From positions 84,336,114-84,400,113 of the forward strand of contig CM038228.1 in the NCBI GenBank assembly GCA_021442155.1: DNA of 64,000 bases, given 5' to 3'. Under the pieces are notes generated by a model, which saw only the letters and a list, made by a program, of their open reading frames with translations, did not search any database and was not told the DNA's origin. The translations under genes and the position numbers were made by a program. Of the stretch, positions 22,280 through 34,814 are shown piece after piece; position 1 is the first letter of the stretch; each line of letters opens with the position of its first letter. Source of the DNA: Cymbidium sinense (lineage: Eukaryota > Streptophyta > Magnoliopsida > Asparagales > Orchidaceae).

Positions 22280-25200
22280 TATTGACCTCATTTTTATAAT
22301 GAGCTCTCAACCCCTCCATCTTAGATATAGAACTTCTCTTAAATTTTAAGAGTTCCTTAGTCTTAAGACACATCTAATGATAATCACACTCTTTTAGAGA
22401 CTTAAAGAGTTTTTCCCATAGAATATGTCATGCTTTAGTAAAGAAAATTTACCTACCCTTAGCTTGAACTATTCCTCACTTTCCTTCCTTTAAGTCAAAC
22501 TTTAAATCAATCTTATTTGATTTTCTCCAAACTCAAATTAACTCCATGTGATTGAAACCCATGAATGAAATTCCTAAGTCCAAATTTTCCTTAGTCCTTA
22601 ATTTCCTTCTTAAGGACTTATCCAAAATCATAATCTAAACTAATGCAAAATCATGATATTTTCTCATAATTCATTTATTTTCTAACTTATATTCATATAT
22701 ATAAATGAAATATAAATTCAAATTAATCAAACTAAACTCAAAATTCAAAATCAATTCATGAAATTTTCCTAAGTCCCTTAAGTGTTCCTTCATGGACTTA
22801 GCCAAAATTAAATCTAAATCAATTCAAACTCATGATATTTTCTCAAAACTCACTTATATTATCATTTATGTTCACATATATAAATGAAGTATAAATATGA
22901 ATCAATCAAATCAAATCCAAGAATTAAATTCCAAATTTAAAATATCTAAGTCTCTTAAATTCCCTTTTAAGGACTTAGCCAAAATCAAGATCAAACCAAT
23001 TCAAATTAATGGGATTTTCTCATAACTTATTATATTATCATTTATATTCACATATATAAATGAAATATAAACATAAATCAATCAAACCGAACTCACAAAT
23101 TCAAACTTCAAACTAAAAAATTTTCCTAAGTCCTTTAAATTTCTGATTAATGGACTTAGCCTAGGTCATGATCAAATCACTTCAAATCCTTGAAATTTTC
23201 TCATGATAAATTTATATTCTCAATTATATTCACATATATAAATGAAATATAAATTCAAACAATCAAAACAACTTCCAAAAATCAAACTCAAATCCACTCA
23301 AAATCCAACCTATGCCTTTCAAGTCAAATTCTTGAACTTAGCGAAATCAACTTCAAATCAAGCCAAACTCTTGATTTTTCTTCATGATTCAATCAACCTT
23401 ACAATCATGAATCCAAATATAAGTACAAACTTCAATCACTTAACCAAAATCCAATTCAAAAATCAAACCCCAAATCCATTCATATTCTTCCTTTGAATAT
23501 GAAATTGTCAAATGGATCAAAACATATTTGACTTCAAACTACTTGCAAATGGATTTATATTTCAATCATAAGTCCATATACAAGTTCAATCAATCTCAAA
23601 TCAAGCTTTAACCAAGCTATTTAACCCCCTTAGTCTCACTTGACCCAAAGTGACCTAAAGTACCCTTATGAGCCAAATTCTAATCCTAACTAAATTGGAT
23701 TGAATCAAACTCACCTATGTCTCTCATCATGATCAATGATCATCATGAGATGATCAATCAATCAAATTCGGTCAAAGCAAGTCAAACCCAAGGGTTGACC
23801 AAGTCAACACTTAGCCCAAAATGAAATCTAACATAGCTTTATAGGCCAAATTAATTGAAACCATTGATCTAAGTTCATTCATGACCTATATTTGAACTTG
23901 ACCAAGTCAACATTTGAGCCTAACCTAGCCAAATTGACCACTTGACCCAAGTTGACCCAACTTGACCTAAAAAGTCAAAATGTGTCAAAACTTAATCTAA
24001 ACTAAATTGATTGAAACCAATGGGTCAAGTTCATTCCAAATCACTTGTTGAACTTGACCAAAGCCTCAATTAGCCAACTAGGCCCATCCTAGCCCAATTG
24101 ACCTTAGACGTAACTTGACCTAAAGGGTCATGTTGAGCTAAATTCAAACTTAACCAAAATTGATTGGAAACAAAGATACCAATCCACTCCATATGACTAG
24201 CCAAACCTAAACCTATCGATGACCTAGCCTAAATAGGTTGACCCATTTGACCTAAATGAAGTCATATGATCCAAATTCAAAAAGACCAAATTGAACCAAA
24301 CCAAAGCCACCAAAACATTTCAAATGCTCATATAAACTTGTCCCAACCCTTAATTTGACCCAATTTGACCAATTGGTCAACTTGACCTAAGTTGATCCAT
24401 TTTGACCTAATGGGTCAACATGAGCCAAACCTCATCAAATGAACTCCAAATCTAATGAAACTTGGCCAAACCTAGTTTCTCCACATGCCCAATATATTCA
24501 AATTGAAAAGTCAGCGAAATGACTAATCTACCACTAGGCCATAGAACAAATTATTTTCTAATCCATGGGTAAATTGGTCAAGCCCTATTCATATCAACTT
24601 GATACCTTCCTAATAGCTCAAGTGGACCCAATGAAGAGTGGTGCACCCAACCCAATGGGTTTGGGTCAGCCCAAATGGACCCAAGGATAAAACCGACCCC
24701 CTTGCTCAATTTGGCCAATTTAAAATCCTCCTCCCATCCAATTTGAAGCACATGGGAGGTTAATAATCCACTCAAGACCTCAAACGGACCATGTGCAAAG
24801 AGCTAACATCCTAAACAACCCCTCCCATGTGGTCAATTGGATCAAAATGACAAGCTAGGGCTTGGTCGTCCGATTGCCATAGGGGGAGATATACTCCCCC
24901 TAATTCAATTTAAAATCATCATTCCCACATTCAGTTGAAGCCTAGTGAGTGTTAGGAAACATTAGAGAGCCATCCTAAGCTTTTTAAGAGGATTTGAATC
25001 TTAGTTTTCTCGATTCTTTTCAAGAGAAAACAGGGGATCTCATCTCAATTCCCAAGTTCTTCTATACTCAAATCTACTTCAATTCCTCACACTCCCCTGA
25101 TTAAGTCAAGTGCACCCAAGCTCTCATTGAGTTCCAAAGTAAGAGAGGTGGAATTGGATCAAAGCCGCAAGCAAGGTGAAGTGGTGTTGGTCCATAGAGA

Positions 25201-26195
25201 AAACCACTCAACCCTACGGCTTGAAACTTTCAACAGGGCTTCGTCTCCACTAGACGAAGCTACCTTGTCGAGCTCGAGCACCGGTGATCACCTCTGGTGA
25301 GGTGTGAAATTTTTTGACCACTTAGCTTAGAAGGTGTTGGTCTTTTATGAAAGCAATTTTCATGTCATGAGAAATCCACTGTTGGATAGGCTTCATTAGC
25401 TTTAGATGGTGTGGGTACAATCTCATTCCAATCTGAGCTCAATCAAGGACAGTCTCTATTGAGCCTAAGGGAAGAACTAGGGTGATCTTGGACGTCCATC
25501 CACACATTTTGTATGGACGGTTGAGAGTAATCCCACATTTTAGAAATGATTAACCTTTTAGAAACCGCAGGATGATCCCTGACCATTAGATACTTGATCG
25601 AACGACAGGGATCATACCGCATCCTGCCACCGCGCCACCCATATGTGATGTTTAAGTAATCCTCTCACCGTGCAACGCGTGTAAAGCACATGACCATGCG
25701 CCGTGAGTGTGAGGGATTAATTAGGGATTTAATTAAATTTAATTAATCACCTAACCTTCAAAAATTCATATCTCCTTCAATAAAATTTAAAAAAAATGAG
25801 GTAAAATTCTATGGAAAGATAATTCAACCTATAATATTTTAAAAATAATTTCAATGGATTTTGAGTTATACTTTTCTCTAATTTTGGGTTTTAATGGAAA
25901 TTTCATTTTGCTAATTACTCCTTAATTAATTCTCTGATCAATCCCAAACTTCTTGGGTATGTTTTAGGGGATGATCTCTGCCTTCACTAAGTTTCTTGGG
26001 ATTTATTGAAGGCTTAATTGGACGAATTACAAGTGTATTTCCTAATTACTCCCTTAATGTAATTAAGGATGATTAAGGTTGTATTAGTGTTTTAATCCAT
26101 TATAAAGGTTGATTACATTTAGATTTAGTGAATAGGAGGCTTAGAGAATAATTTTGTGGTATTTCCCCTAATCTATTCTTCATGATTCAATCCTA
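22280..26195 (+). repeat. LTR 5' fragment in plus orientation (3.9 kb) inside E2
   Basis: It begins TATTGACCTCATTTTTAT (normal TGTTGACC), then holds the inverted counterparts of the blocks seen on the other strand: four 175-bp tandem units (22,640-23,260), the GACC-rich region (23,630-24,430), stem-loop 2 (25,238-25,260), stem-loop 1 (near 25,492) and the GC-richer block (near 25,620-25,700). It ends near 26,195 without the last roughly 4 kb of the LTR. No gene is seen; the open frames here are short and not conserved. Confidence 0.72.
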
Positions 26196-26432
26196 TCTTT
26201 TTATTTTTACCCATTGGAGAACCCAAGGGTCTTAAGACCAACAGGGATGAGGTCCTAAAACCTAAAGATGTTGGCTAGCTTAACTTAAGAATGAAATAAG
26301 CTAAGTGCCACAGAATGAAAGATAGTCTTGGATTCAAACCAAAATACAAACCCACTAGTGGTATTTGGAGACAAAGATCATTTTTCAAAGATGGAGAGAG
26401 GAACCTTCCCAAGTGGAGTCGCCCAAAAAATC
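26196..26432 (-). other. E2 leader with tRNA-Arg-type primer binding site
   Basis: Directly after the LTR end (26,433, minus strand) and a 7-base spacer, the minus strand reads TGGGCGACTCCACTTGGG (26,407-26,425). This is close to TGGCGACTCCGCTGGGGA, the tRNA-Arg-derived primer site used by Tat/Ogre elements. The remainder matches 57,851-58,119 (TTGGCTAGCTTA, ACAAACCCACTA). This placement fixes the orientation of the whole LTR family. Confidence 0.75.
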
Positions 26433-29400
26433 TGTGGTGAAATTTTTATATAGAATTTCTAAAGAATAAAAATATATACTTCCATCTTCACTCTATGTGG
26501 GATAAATGAAGATAGAAATATACATCTCTTCTTTTTATGAAATTTTGACACCACGTAGATCCACATATGTTATTATTGAGGGTGATCGGGTATAACACTG
26601 AGGAGAGGTGTACTATCCCTAAAGATAGAATTCACCACCCTACAATGGACTAATCACCTCAACAAGGACTCCTAAGGACAATGAGTATGCATGTGTATCA
26701 AAGATTCTTCCCTACTTTACATGAAAAGTTAGGAGTGGAAGCCCCATAGTTAATTACATCCTAAAGATTGAGATCCCTCAGGAATACTCTCGATTAAGGT
26801 AAATGATCATTGTCTCAAAAGATTTCAATAGGTTGGACTATCAATCGATTGGTTTATTTCAAAATATCAAATGGGATTGATCAAAGAGAGGGAGTTATTA
26901 TCGAAGCCAAAAGAAGATAAGTAGGAGATGTTCATGATGCTAGGAAACTTAGCTAGCATCTCAAATAATCCTGTGGTTGGGCATTATATTTTTGAAATTT
27001 GAATTATTCATTTGAGTTGACTTTTTATTAGAAGTTTATGACTTATGATTCTATAACATATGATTATGAAAATGCCTAAGAAGTGAGAATTTATGCTTAT
27101 GGCCCATGGAAGGGAGAAGCAACCTCAGAACCTAAATCTAGGGAGCTTTTGCGAGGGCTGAAAGCATGACCTAAATCAAAGGGGAAAATGTGTATTTTGT
27201 TTGCCTCCATAAGAGAGGGAAAATCACCCAACTATTTAGACTTACAATCGCTTAGGGTTGGCCACCAACTAACTCCTCCTACAGTTTTAAATTCATGTCA
27301 GCAAGTCATATGCTTTATGCAAAGATAGCTAAGTTTTTATTTATTTAGAAAGAGACTAAGTCCTTAAACTCACTCCCTAATGAGACTAGATCATGTAAGG
27401 GCATGATTCAAATGACCTAAATCTAATGCAAATCACATTACATTTTATTTTTATTTTTGGACAATATTTGACTCAGGCTTATAGGATTCATATGCCTAAT
27501 GCATGAGAAGTAAGATTATTGACCAAAATCAACGAGAATGGAGGAGGTGTGTTTCCGCCATGGCTCTCAAAGGTCAAGCCAAGTTTCTCTGGCAATGGTG
27601 GAAGCCCTCTAATCATAATCAAGAGTGAAAGTAGTATGCATTTGTGCATGATGTTATAATAAAAATACTCATCCAGCTAAGGAGTTATTAATTCTTTTAT
27701 CTTGATTTTATCCTAAGCTTTAGGTGAGGTTATGAGTTCTTTATTTTTAATTTTGAATTGTTAAATTTGGTAGAAGATTCTTTTTTCTCTGAGAGCATAA
27801 TCCACATCCGGGCCTACATCAAGCAAGAAAGAAATTAGGAAAAGGATGTCATCTTAATGCACAAGCTAAATCAATCATCAATCAATTTATTAAGTTAACG
27901 CAAAAGAATAAGAGGCCATTTGTTGTCGGGTACCACAGTACAAACCCGAAAACAAATTGGGTAGCCAAGCTCTACTCAGATTATAAATGAATTAAGTATA
28001 ATTAAGTAAGGAACTCATTGTTATGGTGGTCTTCAAGCTTCATTTCTTCATTCTTCTTTTCTTCTCTTCTTTCTTCTTTCTTCTTTTCTTCTTCTTCTTT
28101 AGTTCTTCTTTTGGATGGTTGGAAGGTGGCCAAAGGCTTCACATGGTACATAAGATGAGATCTTATGACCAATGTTCATTCTAATCCCAATAACAATCAT
28201 TCCAAAATCCTAATTATAAAAAATTACATGAAAAGGAAAAGTAAAGCTAGCTAACACCTACAAAATAGAGATTAGCTAAACAAAGCACACAAATCCCAAC
28301 CATGTATATTGGACTTATCACCCCACACATGGGTGGATAAGTCCACTTGGTCTATTGGATTATGCTTAGGGGTATAAACACCAGCACAATAAAAGTATTT
28401 ATATTTTTATTTATTATAATGCCCTTAAGCACAATCCCTTATAGAAAACAATGATTAGACAAAATCATCCTATCATTCATTCTATGCACATTTATCCTAA
28501 CTTCCAGAATAAAACATATATCACAAAATAAAAGCAAACATCAAACCATGCACTGCCCTAACCAAAAGCTAGAAGTGGTAACTTAGTCTAAATTGTGTGC
28601 TTTTAAAGTTTATGTCGTATGCTTGGCTATGGCTTTAAGTTATAATTTTCTAAGTGTGAAGAATGTCCAACTTAGAGGAGGGTTTAGTTATTTTGGGTTG
28701 ATTTTATTTTATGTTTTGATTGGGTTCAAGTGAATCCTACAATTAATTACTAAGTTGTAACCTTCCCTAACCTAAGTAATTTCTAAAGTGAACTCATGTT
28801 TTAGTTTTGTTTAGTGAATATTTTATTATGTGTTTTATTTAATCCTAAGTTTAGATAAACTCTAAACAAACTTCTTAAAAAAGAAAGGCATTTTAAGATT
28901 AAATAAAGTGAGTTAAGATCACAAACACATCACTTCATTTCTTTTCCCAACACATAACATGCATATGAATGAATCCTAAGCATATCTATACATACCAAAT
29001 GGAATGTTTAACACACTATATGATATATACTAAATAAGTTACTTAAGAAAATTTGAATGCTTATGATGCATGATTTTCATTAAGTAGCAAAGGGATTTCT
29101 TATCCAATTTTCACATGCACATATGAATGTATGAAAGGCATAAGTGAGTACGATGCCATTGTTAGAGGGATGTAAGGTACAAGACCTACTTAGGGCTACT
29201 TAAAGCCTCGCAACCCCGGGGTTGTTGAGACTAATATACCACTTTCCTTAAATACAAGCATATGTACAAAAGAAATAAATAGAAAATAAAGAATGCAAAA
29301 ATTGCTATTTATTTTATTTTAGTTTGTTTATGCAATTTATATATGTAAGTGTAGGTGTCCTTCTTAAGTCATAGCATAGGAATGAATATGAAATGGATTT

Positions 29401-32400
29401 AGACAAGTATTGTGTTCTTTTCAAATGAACTATACACTTTGCCAAATCCTGTTCAAAACTATACCAAAAGAGAGGAGAAGAAAAACTACAGTATGCACAT
29501 CCTTATATTTTACTAACATGTAAGATTATAAGTAAGATATAAGTAACACACTTTCAATTTTGATAATTGATTCATATATTTTGAAAATAATTTGGATTTA
29601 ATTGTGATAATAGCCACTCATATTCTTACTTTAGCCAAAACATGTAATTTGGCATAAAGGAAACATTTTCATTTTAAATTTGACTTTTGAAAAAAAAACA
29701 TGAATGTATGAAATCATATGACACACATTCAACATGTTAGGAAAGAACTAAAATAATGAAAGCATGTAAACACATTCACCTTAATTAATTCCTCAAAGTT
29801 TGTTTAATGTGATTTTTGTTTGATTTTGAGTTTGATTTAATTTGGAAAATGTGAGGTGAATTTTCTATTTCTAACCCATTTCCACATGTGTTTGATATTT
29901 TTGTTCAATTTTTAGGTGATTAGATTCATTTTATATTTTGATTAGGTTAAGGTATGAATTAAGCATGTTAATTACCTCTTACCTACACCACCTTAGCATA
30001 GTTAATCAAATAATTATGAGCCAATGAGATGATATGAAACCACACAAGGAATTTAAATCAGTAATGCACCTAGGAGGAAAATGGCATAATTGTATTTGGC
30101 TCATCATTAATGATTAATTATGCTTAGGGGTAAAACTTAAGTAATTTCAAAACACCCCTCACATATATGAGTTGAATTGATTTTAATTATTTAGGCTCTT
30201 GAACACATAAGCATCTACCCAAGAAGAATTAATTAAGTTCTAAAAAGTTTTAGAATTTTATGAAATTAATTAAGGGTATAATTAGTGAATTAACCTTCAA
30301 TTAAGGTAAGATTAAAGAATACAGGGGGTTTAAGGAATATGTTAAAGAGAGTATCCCAAAATTATTTCTTAAACTTTATATTCACTTAATCAAAACTTAA
30401 TTGGCTCAATCAAAGGGGTAAATCACTAATTATACTTTTAATTAAGTCTAATTACATTAAGGGGGTGCTTAAGGAATGAACTAGCAATTCCCCTAGTTAG
30501 GCCACCAATAAATCCCAAGAAAATTAGGGGAGGTAGAAGTCATCCCTCTAATTACACCCAAGAAATTTGGGATTAATTAGTGGATTTATTAAAGAGTAAT
30601 TAAAAAATTAATATTCCTAATAAAAACCCAAATTCAAAGAAAAGAATTATTTAAAATCAATCAAAAATAATTTCAGAATATTCTATGTTCAATAATCTAT
30701 CTAATGCAATTTATTTCATATTTTTCTAATTTTTCTATGTTGAGATATAAATTTTAGAAGTTTAGGTGATAAATTAAGAATTAAATAATTCCCTACTTAA
30801 ATCATTAATCCGCTGGCGCCACGCATGCCACTAAGTTGGCATGTGCTTTACACATGTCACCACCGGATTGGACACTTAACCTATCACATCATAGCATCGC
30901 GTGGGCGGCGGTGCTACACGCTTTCTCCTCTGCCATCCGATTAAGGATTGGGCGGCTGAGATTAAAGTCATAGATCAAAGGAATAAATATAAATATATTA
31001 CACATTTTAATCTCGGTCATCCATCCAAAAAGTGCGGATGGACGACCAGAGATCAGTCCTTGTAATTCCCTATGGGAAAGGGGATTCGTCCATCTTTTAG
31101 GCCATGATCCAAGCTCGATTGAGCTCAGATTGGGCTAGAATTTGGCCCACACCTTCATCATATATCCTAGATCACATCTAATGGTCAAAATCCTATGCCA
31201 TGAAAATTTATTTCACAAAGCTCCAAACCATATTAAATTTAAGCTCCAAAAAATGGCTAACCCGTCGGAGGTGATCACCAATGATTGATTCCCATGGAGA
31301 AGCTTCGCCTAGTTGAGACAAAGCTTTGCTGAAAGTTTAAGCTCTTGAGGTTGAGTGGATGGGTCTATGGACCCCCCCCCCCACCTATCACATCATAGTA
31401 TCGTGTGGGTGGCAGTGCTACATGCTTTCTCCTGTACCGTCTGATCAAGGATTGGACGATTGAGATTAAAGTCATAGATCAGAGGAATAAATATAACATT
31501 TTTAATCTCGCCGTCCATCGTGTGGATGGACTGAGATCATTCATTATTCTAAGGGGAAAGGCCCATCTTCTAGGCCATGATCCAAGATTGATTGAGGTCA
31601 GATTGGGCTAGAATTTGGCCCACACCTTCATCATGCATCCTAGATCACATCTAACGGTCAAAATCCTATCCCATGAAAATTTATTTCACAAAGCTCAAAA
31701 TCATATTAAATTTAAGCTTCAAAAAATGGCTAACCTGTCTGAGGTGATCACCAACACTGATTCCCATGGAGAAGCTTTTAAGCTCTTGAGGTTGAGTGGA
31801 TGGGTCTATGGAACTACACTTGAGCTCGGCTTTGGTGGGGCACCCTTCCTTTGCCTTTAGAGCTTGGGAAAGAACGGTGAGCTCGACTTGGTCCTGAGTG
31901 CTTGCAAAAGGAATTAGGGGTTGAGTGTAGAGCAAGTTGGCAATCAAGCTGAGCTCTCCTATTTTTAGTGTATGAATATCGAGAAGATGAACTTTCAATC
32001 TCCCTCTAGGAAACTTAGGGTCACTTGCAAATGGCTCCTTTGGCTTCTTATGCTTCAATCGACAGAGAGTAAGTGAAAATTCAAATGACTTAGGGGGAAT
32101 ATATCTCCTCCTTTGGAAATCGGATGGCCGAAGTTTGCCATACTATTTTGATCCAATTACCTACAAGGACTGGGTTTGTTAGGCTGTTAAGAGTGTCCTT
32201 GAGTTCAATTTTGGCTAGGGAGTGGAATGGTGAAGTGGCAATGTGCTCAAATTGAGTGTAAGGAAGATTCCCATGTGACCATTTCAAAGCATGTGCTCGG
32301 TTTGGCCAATGGGTTAGGTTGGGTTGACCCAAACCCATTGTGTTTGGTGAACCACCCTCCCTAGTGTTCACTTGATCCACTAAGAGAGTGCCAAGTGGGT

Positions 32401-34809
32401 ATGGAGAGGATTTGACCAATTTCTAAGTGGATTTAGCCAAAATGTACCCTATGGCCTAGAAGTAAAAGTATCATTTGGCTGATTTTTGAATTTGGATATG
32501 TTTGGTATGGTGATAAAATAGGTTTGACCAAGTTTCATTAGATTTAAAGTTCAGTTGGTATGGTTTGGCTCATATTGACCCATTTAGGTCAAAATGGGTC
32601 AACATGGGTCAAGTTGACCAATTGGTCAAGTTGAGTCAAATCAAGGGTTGGATCAAGTTCATATGACCATTTGAAATGTTTTGGTTGCTTTGGTTTGATT
32701 CAATTTGATTTAGGTTTGAATTTGGTTCTTTTCATTTAGGTCAAATGGGTCAAGTTGACCAATTTGACCCATTTGACCTATTTAAGTAGGTCAAGGTTCA
32801 TGTTTGGTTGGTCATATGAAATGGATTGGTATCTTTGTTTCCAATCAATTTTGATTAAGTTTCAATTTGGCTCAATATGACCCTTTAGGTGAAGTTGGGT
32901 TCAAGGTCAATTGGGCTAGGTTAGGTCTAGTTGGCTAATTAAGGCTTTAGTCAAGTTCAACAAGTGATTTAGAATGAACTTGACCCATTGGTTTCAATTA
33001 ATTTGGCTTAGATCAAGTTTTGACACATTTTGACTTTTTAGGTCAAGTTGGGTCAATCTGGGTCAAGGGGCCAATTGGATTAAGTTAGGCTGAAATATTG
33101 ACCTGGTCAAGTTCAAACATTGGTCATGAATTAACTTGGACCAATGGTTTCAATCAATTTGGCCTATGGTGGATTTTGGCTATGTTGGGTTTCATTTTGG
33201 CTAAGAGTTGACTTAATTAACCCTTAGGTTTGACTTGGTTTGACTCAATTTGAGTGACTGATCATCTCATGATGATTATTGCTCATGATGAGAGGCTTAG
33301 GTGAGTTTGATTCAATCCAATTTGGTTAAGATTAGAATTTGGCTCATAAGGGTACTTTAGGTCACTTTAGGTCAAGTGAGCCTATGTGGGTCAAATTGCT
33401 TATTCAAAGATTGATTTGAGTTTGATTGAACTTACATATGGACTTATGATTGAAATATAAATCCATTTGCAAGTGGTTTGAAGTAAAATGGTTTTTGATT
33501 CATTTGACAATTTCAAGTTCAAAGGGTGAATATGAAATGGATTTTGGCTTGAGTTTTGAATTGAGTTTTGGTTAAGTGATTGACGTTTGTATTTATGTTT
33601 GGGTTCATGATTGAAGGACTGATTGAATTATGAAGGAAAATCAAGAGTGTGGCTTGATTTGAAGTTGATTTGGCTAAGTTCAAGAGTTTGAGTTGAAAGG
33701 CTTAGGTTAGATTTTGATTGAATTTGAACTTGATTTTTTTGGTTTTAGTTTTATTGATTTGAATTTATATGTCATTTATATTTGTGAATTTAAATGGGAA
33801 TATGAATGGGTCATGAGAAATTTTCATGAATTTGGTGTGATTTGATCATGATCTAGGCTAAGTCCTTAAGAGGGAAATTAAGGACTTAGGAGGAAAGATT
33901 TGGAATTTGGGATTTCAACTTGGAATTTGATTTGATTGATCTGAATTTATATTGCATTTATATATGTGAATATAAATGAGAATATAAATGTGTTATGAGA
34001 AAATTTCATGAATTTGGAGTGATTTGATCATGATTTAGGCTAAGTCTTAAGAGGGAAATTAAGGACTTGGGAAAAATTTATGAATTGAACTTGAATTTTG
34101 AATTTAGATTGATTGATTTGAATTTATATTTCATTTATATATGTGAATATAAATTATAATAGAAATGGTTTATGAGAAAATTTCATAAATTTAGAGTGAT
34201 TTTATCATGATCTAGGCTAAGTCCTTAGGAGGGGAATTAAGGACATAGGAAAGATTTGGAATTTGGGATTTCAACTTGGAATTTGATTTGATTGATTTGA
34301 ATTTATATTTCATTTATATATGTGAATATAAATGAGAATATAAATGAGTTATGAGAAAATTTCATGAATTTGAATTGATTTGATGGTGATTTTGGCTAAG
34401 TCCATGAAGGGAAATCAAAGGGCCTGGGCAAGATTTGGAGTTTGGAATTTCAATCATGGGTTTTCAATCATGGATTTTAATCATGGGTTTCAATTTTATG
34501 GTATTGATTTGAGTTTGGAGAACATCAATTAGGCTAGAATTGATTTAAGCTTAATGTTGATTTGATTTGGATTTTGACTTGAAGGAAGGAAGTAAGGAAT
34601 GTGGTTCAAACTATAAGGTAGGCAAATTTTCCTAACATCCCTAAAGCATGACCTATTCCTATGGCTAACTCTTCTAAGTCTCTAGGGATAGTTTGAGTGT
34701 CCACCTAATCACTAGATGTGTCTTAGGACTAAGGATCTCTTAGAGTCTAAGTAGAATCCTATGTCTAAGATGGAGGGGTTAAGAACTCATTCTAAAAATG
34801 AGATCAACA
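26433..34809 (-). repeat. Complete giant LTR of E2 (8,377 bp)
   Basis: This is the best complete copy. It starts TGTTGATCTC (34,809) and ends TTTCACCACA (26,433) on the minus strand; a CATAG target duplication lies outside the start and a primer site follows the end. In plus-strand order it contains the 3.0-kb block (26,433-29,375), the AT-rich middle, the GC-richer block with both stem-loops (30,800-31,330), a local duplication (30,875-31,810), the GGTCAA-rich region (32,570-33,260), four 175-bp units (33,750-34,400) and a terminal segment with GGAGGGGTTAAGAAC. It carries no gene I recognise. Confidence 0.78.
30875..31810 (-). repeat. Local tandem duplication around an 11-base C run
   Basis: 30,875-31,370 and 31,383-31,810 share CACATCATAG, the GGATGGAC stem-loop region, the TTTGGCCCACACCTTCATC block and TTCCCATGGAGAAGC. 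The junction is a run of eleven C at 31,372-31,382. The second copy has lost part of stem-loop 2. Confidence 0.75.
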
Positions 34810-34814
34810 CATAG
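34810..34814. repeat. Target-site duplication CATAG, right copy (E2)
   Basis: It follows the LTR end GATCAACA directly and resumes the E1 LTR sequence GGAATGGATAG. It pairs with 7,192-7,196. Confidence 0.8.

Larger units (their letters stand above)
7197..34809 (-). mobile_element. E2: 27.6-kb giant-LTR element nested in E1
   Basis: Both termini are LTR termini of the same family: TGTGGTGAAA at 7,197 and GAGATCAACA at 34,809. A CATAG target duplication flanks both. In the minus orientation the 5' LTR is 34,809-26,433, the primer site 26,425-26,407, and the leader reaches about 26,196. The interior then holds inverted and direct LTR and leader pieces (26,195-19,796) instead of gag-pol. The 3' LTR (about 19,795-7,197) lacks its first several hundred bases and contains the Reina-like element. 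E2 therefore cannot encode its own proteins as seen here. Confidence 0.7.

Noticed and set aside
31372..31382. Run of eleven C considered as a sequencing gap or error
   Set aside because: It lies exactly at a duplication junction, which offers a biological explanation, though an assembly fault cannot be excluded from sequence alone.
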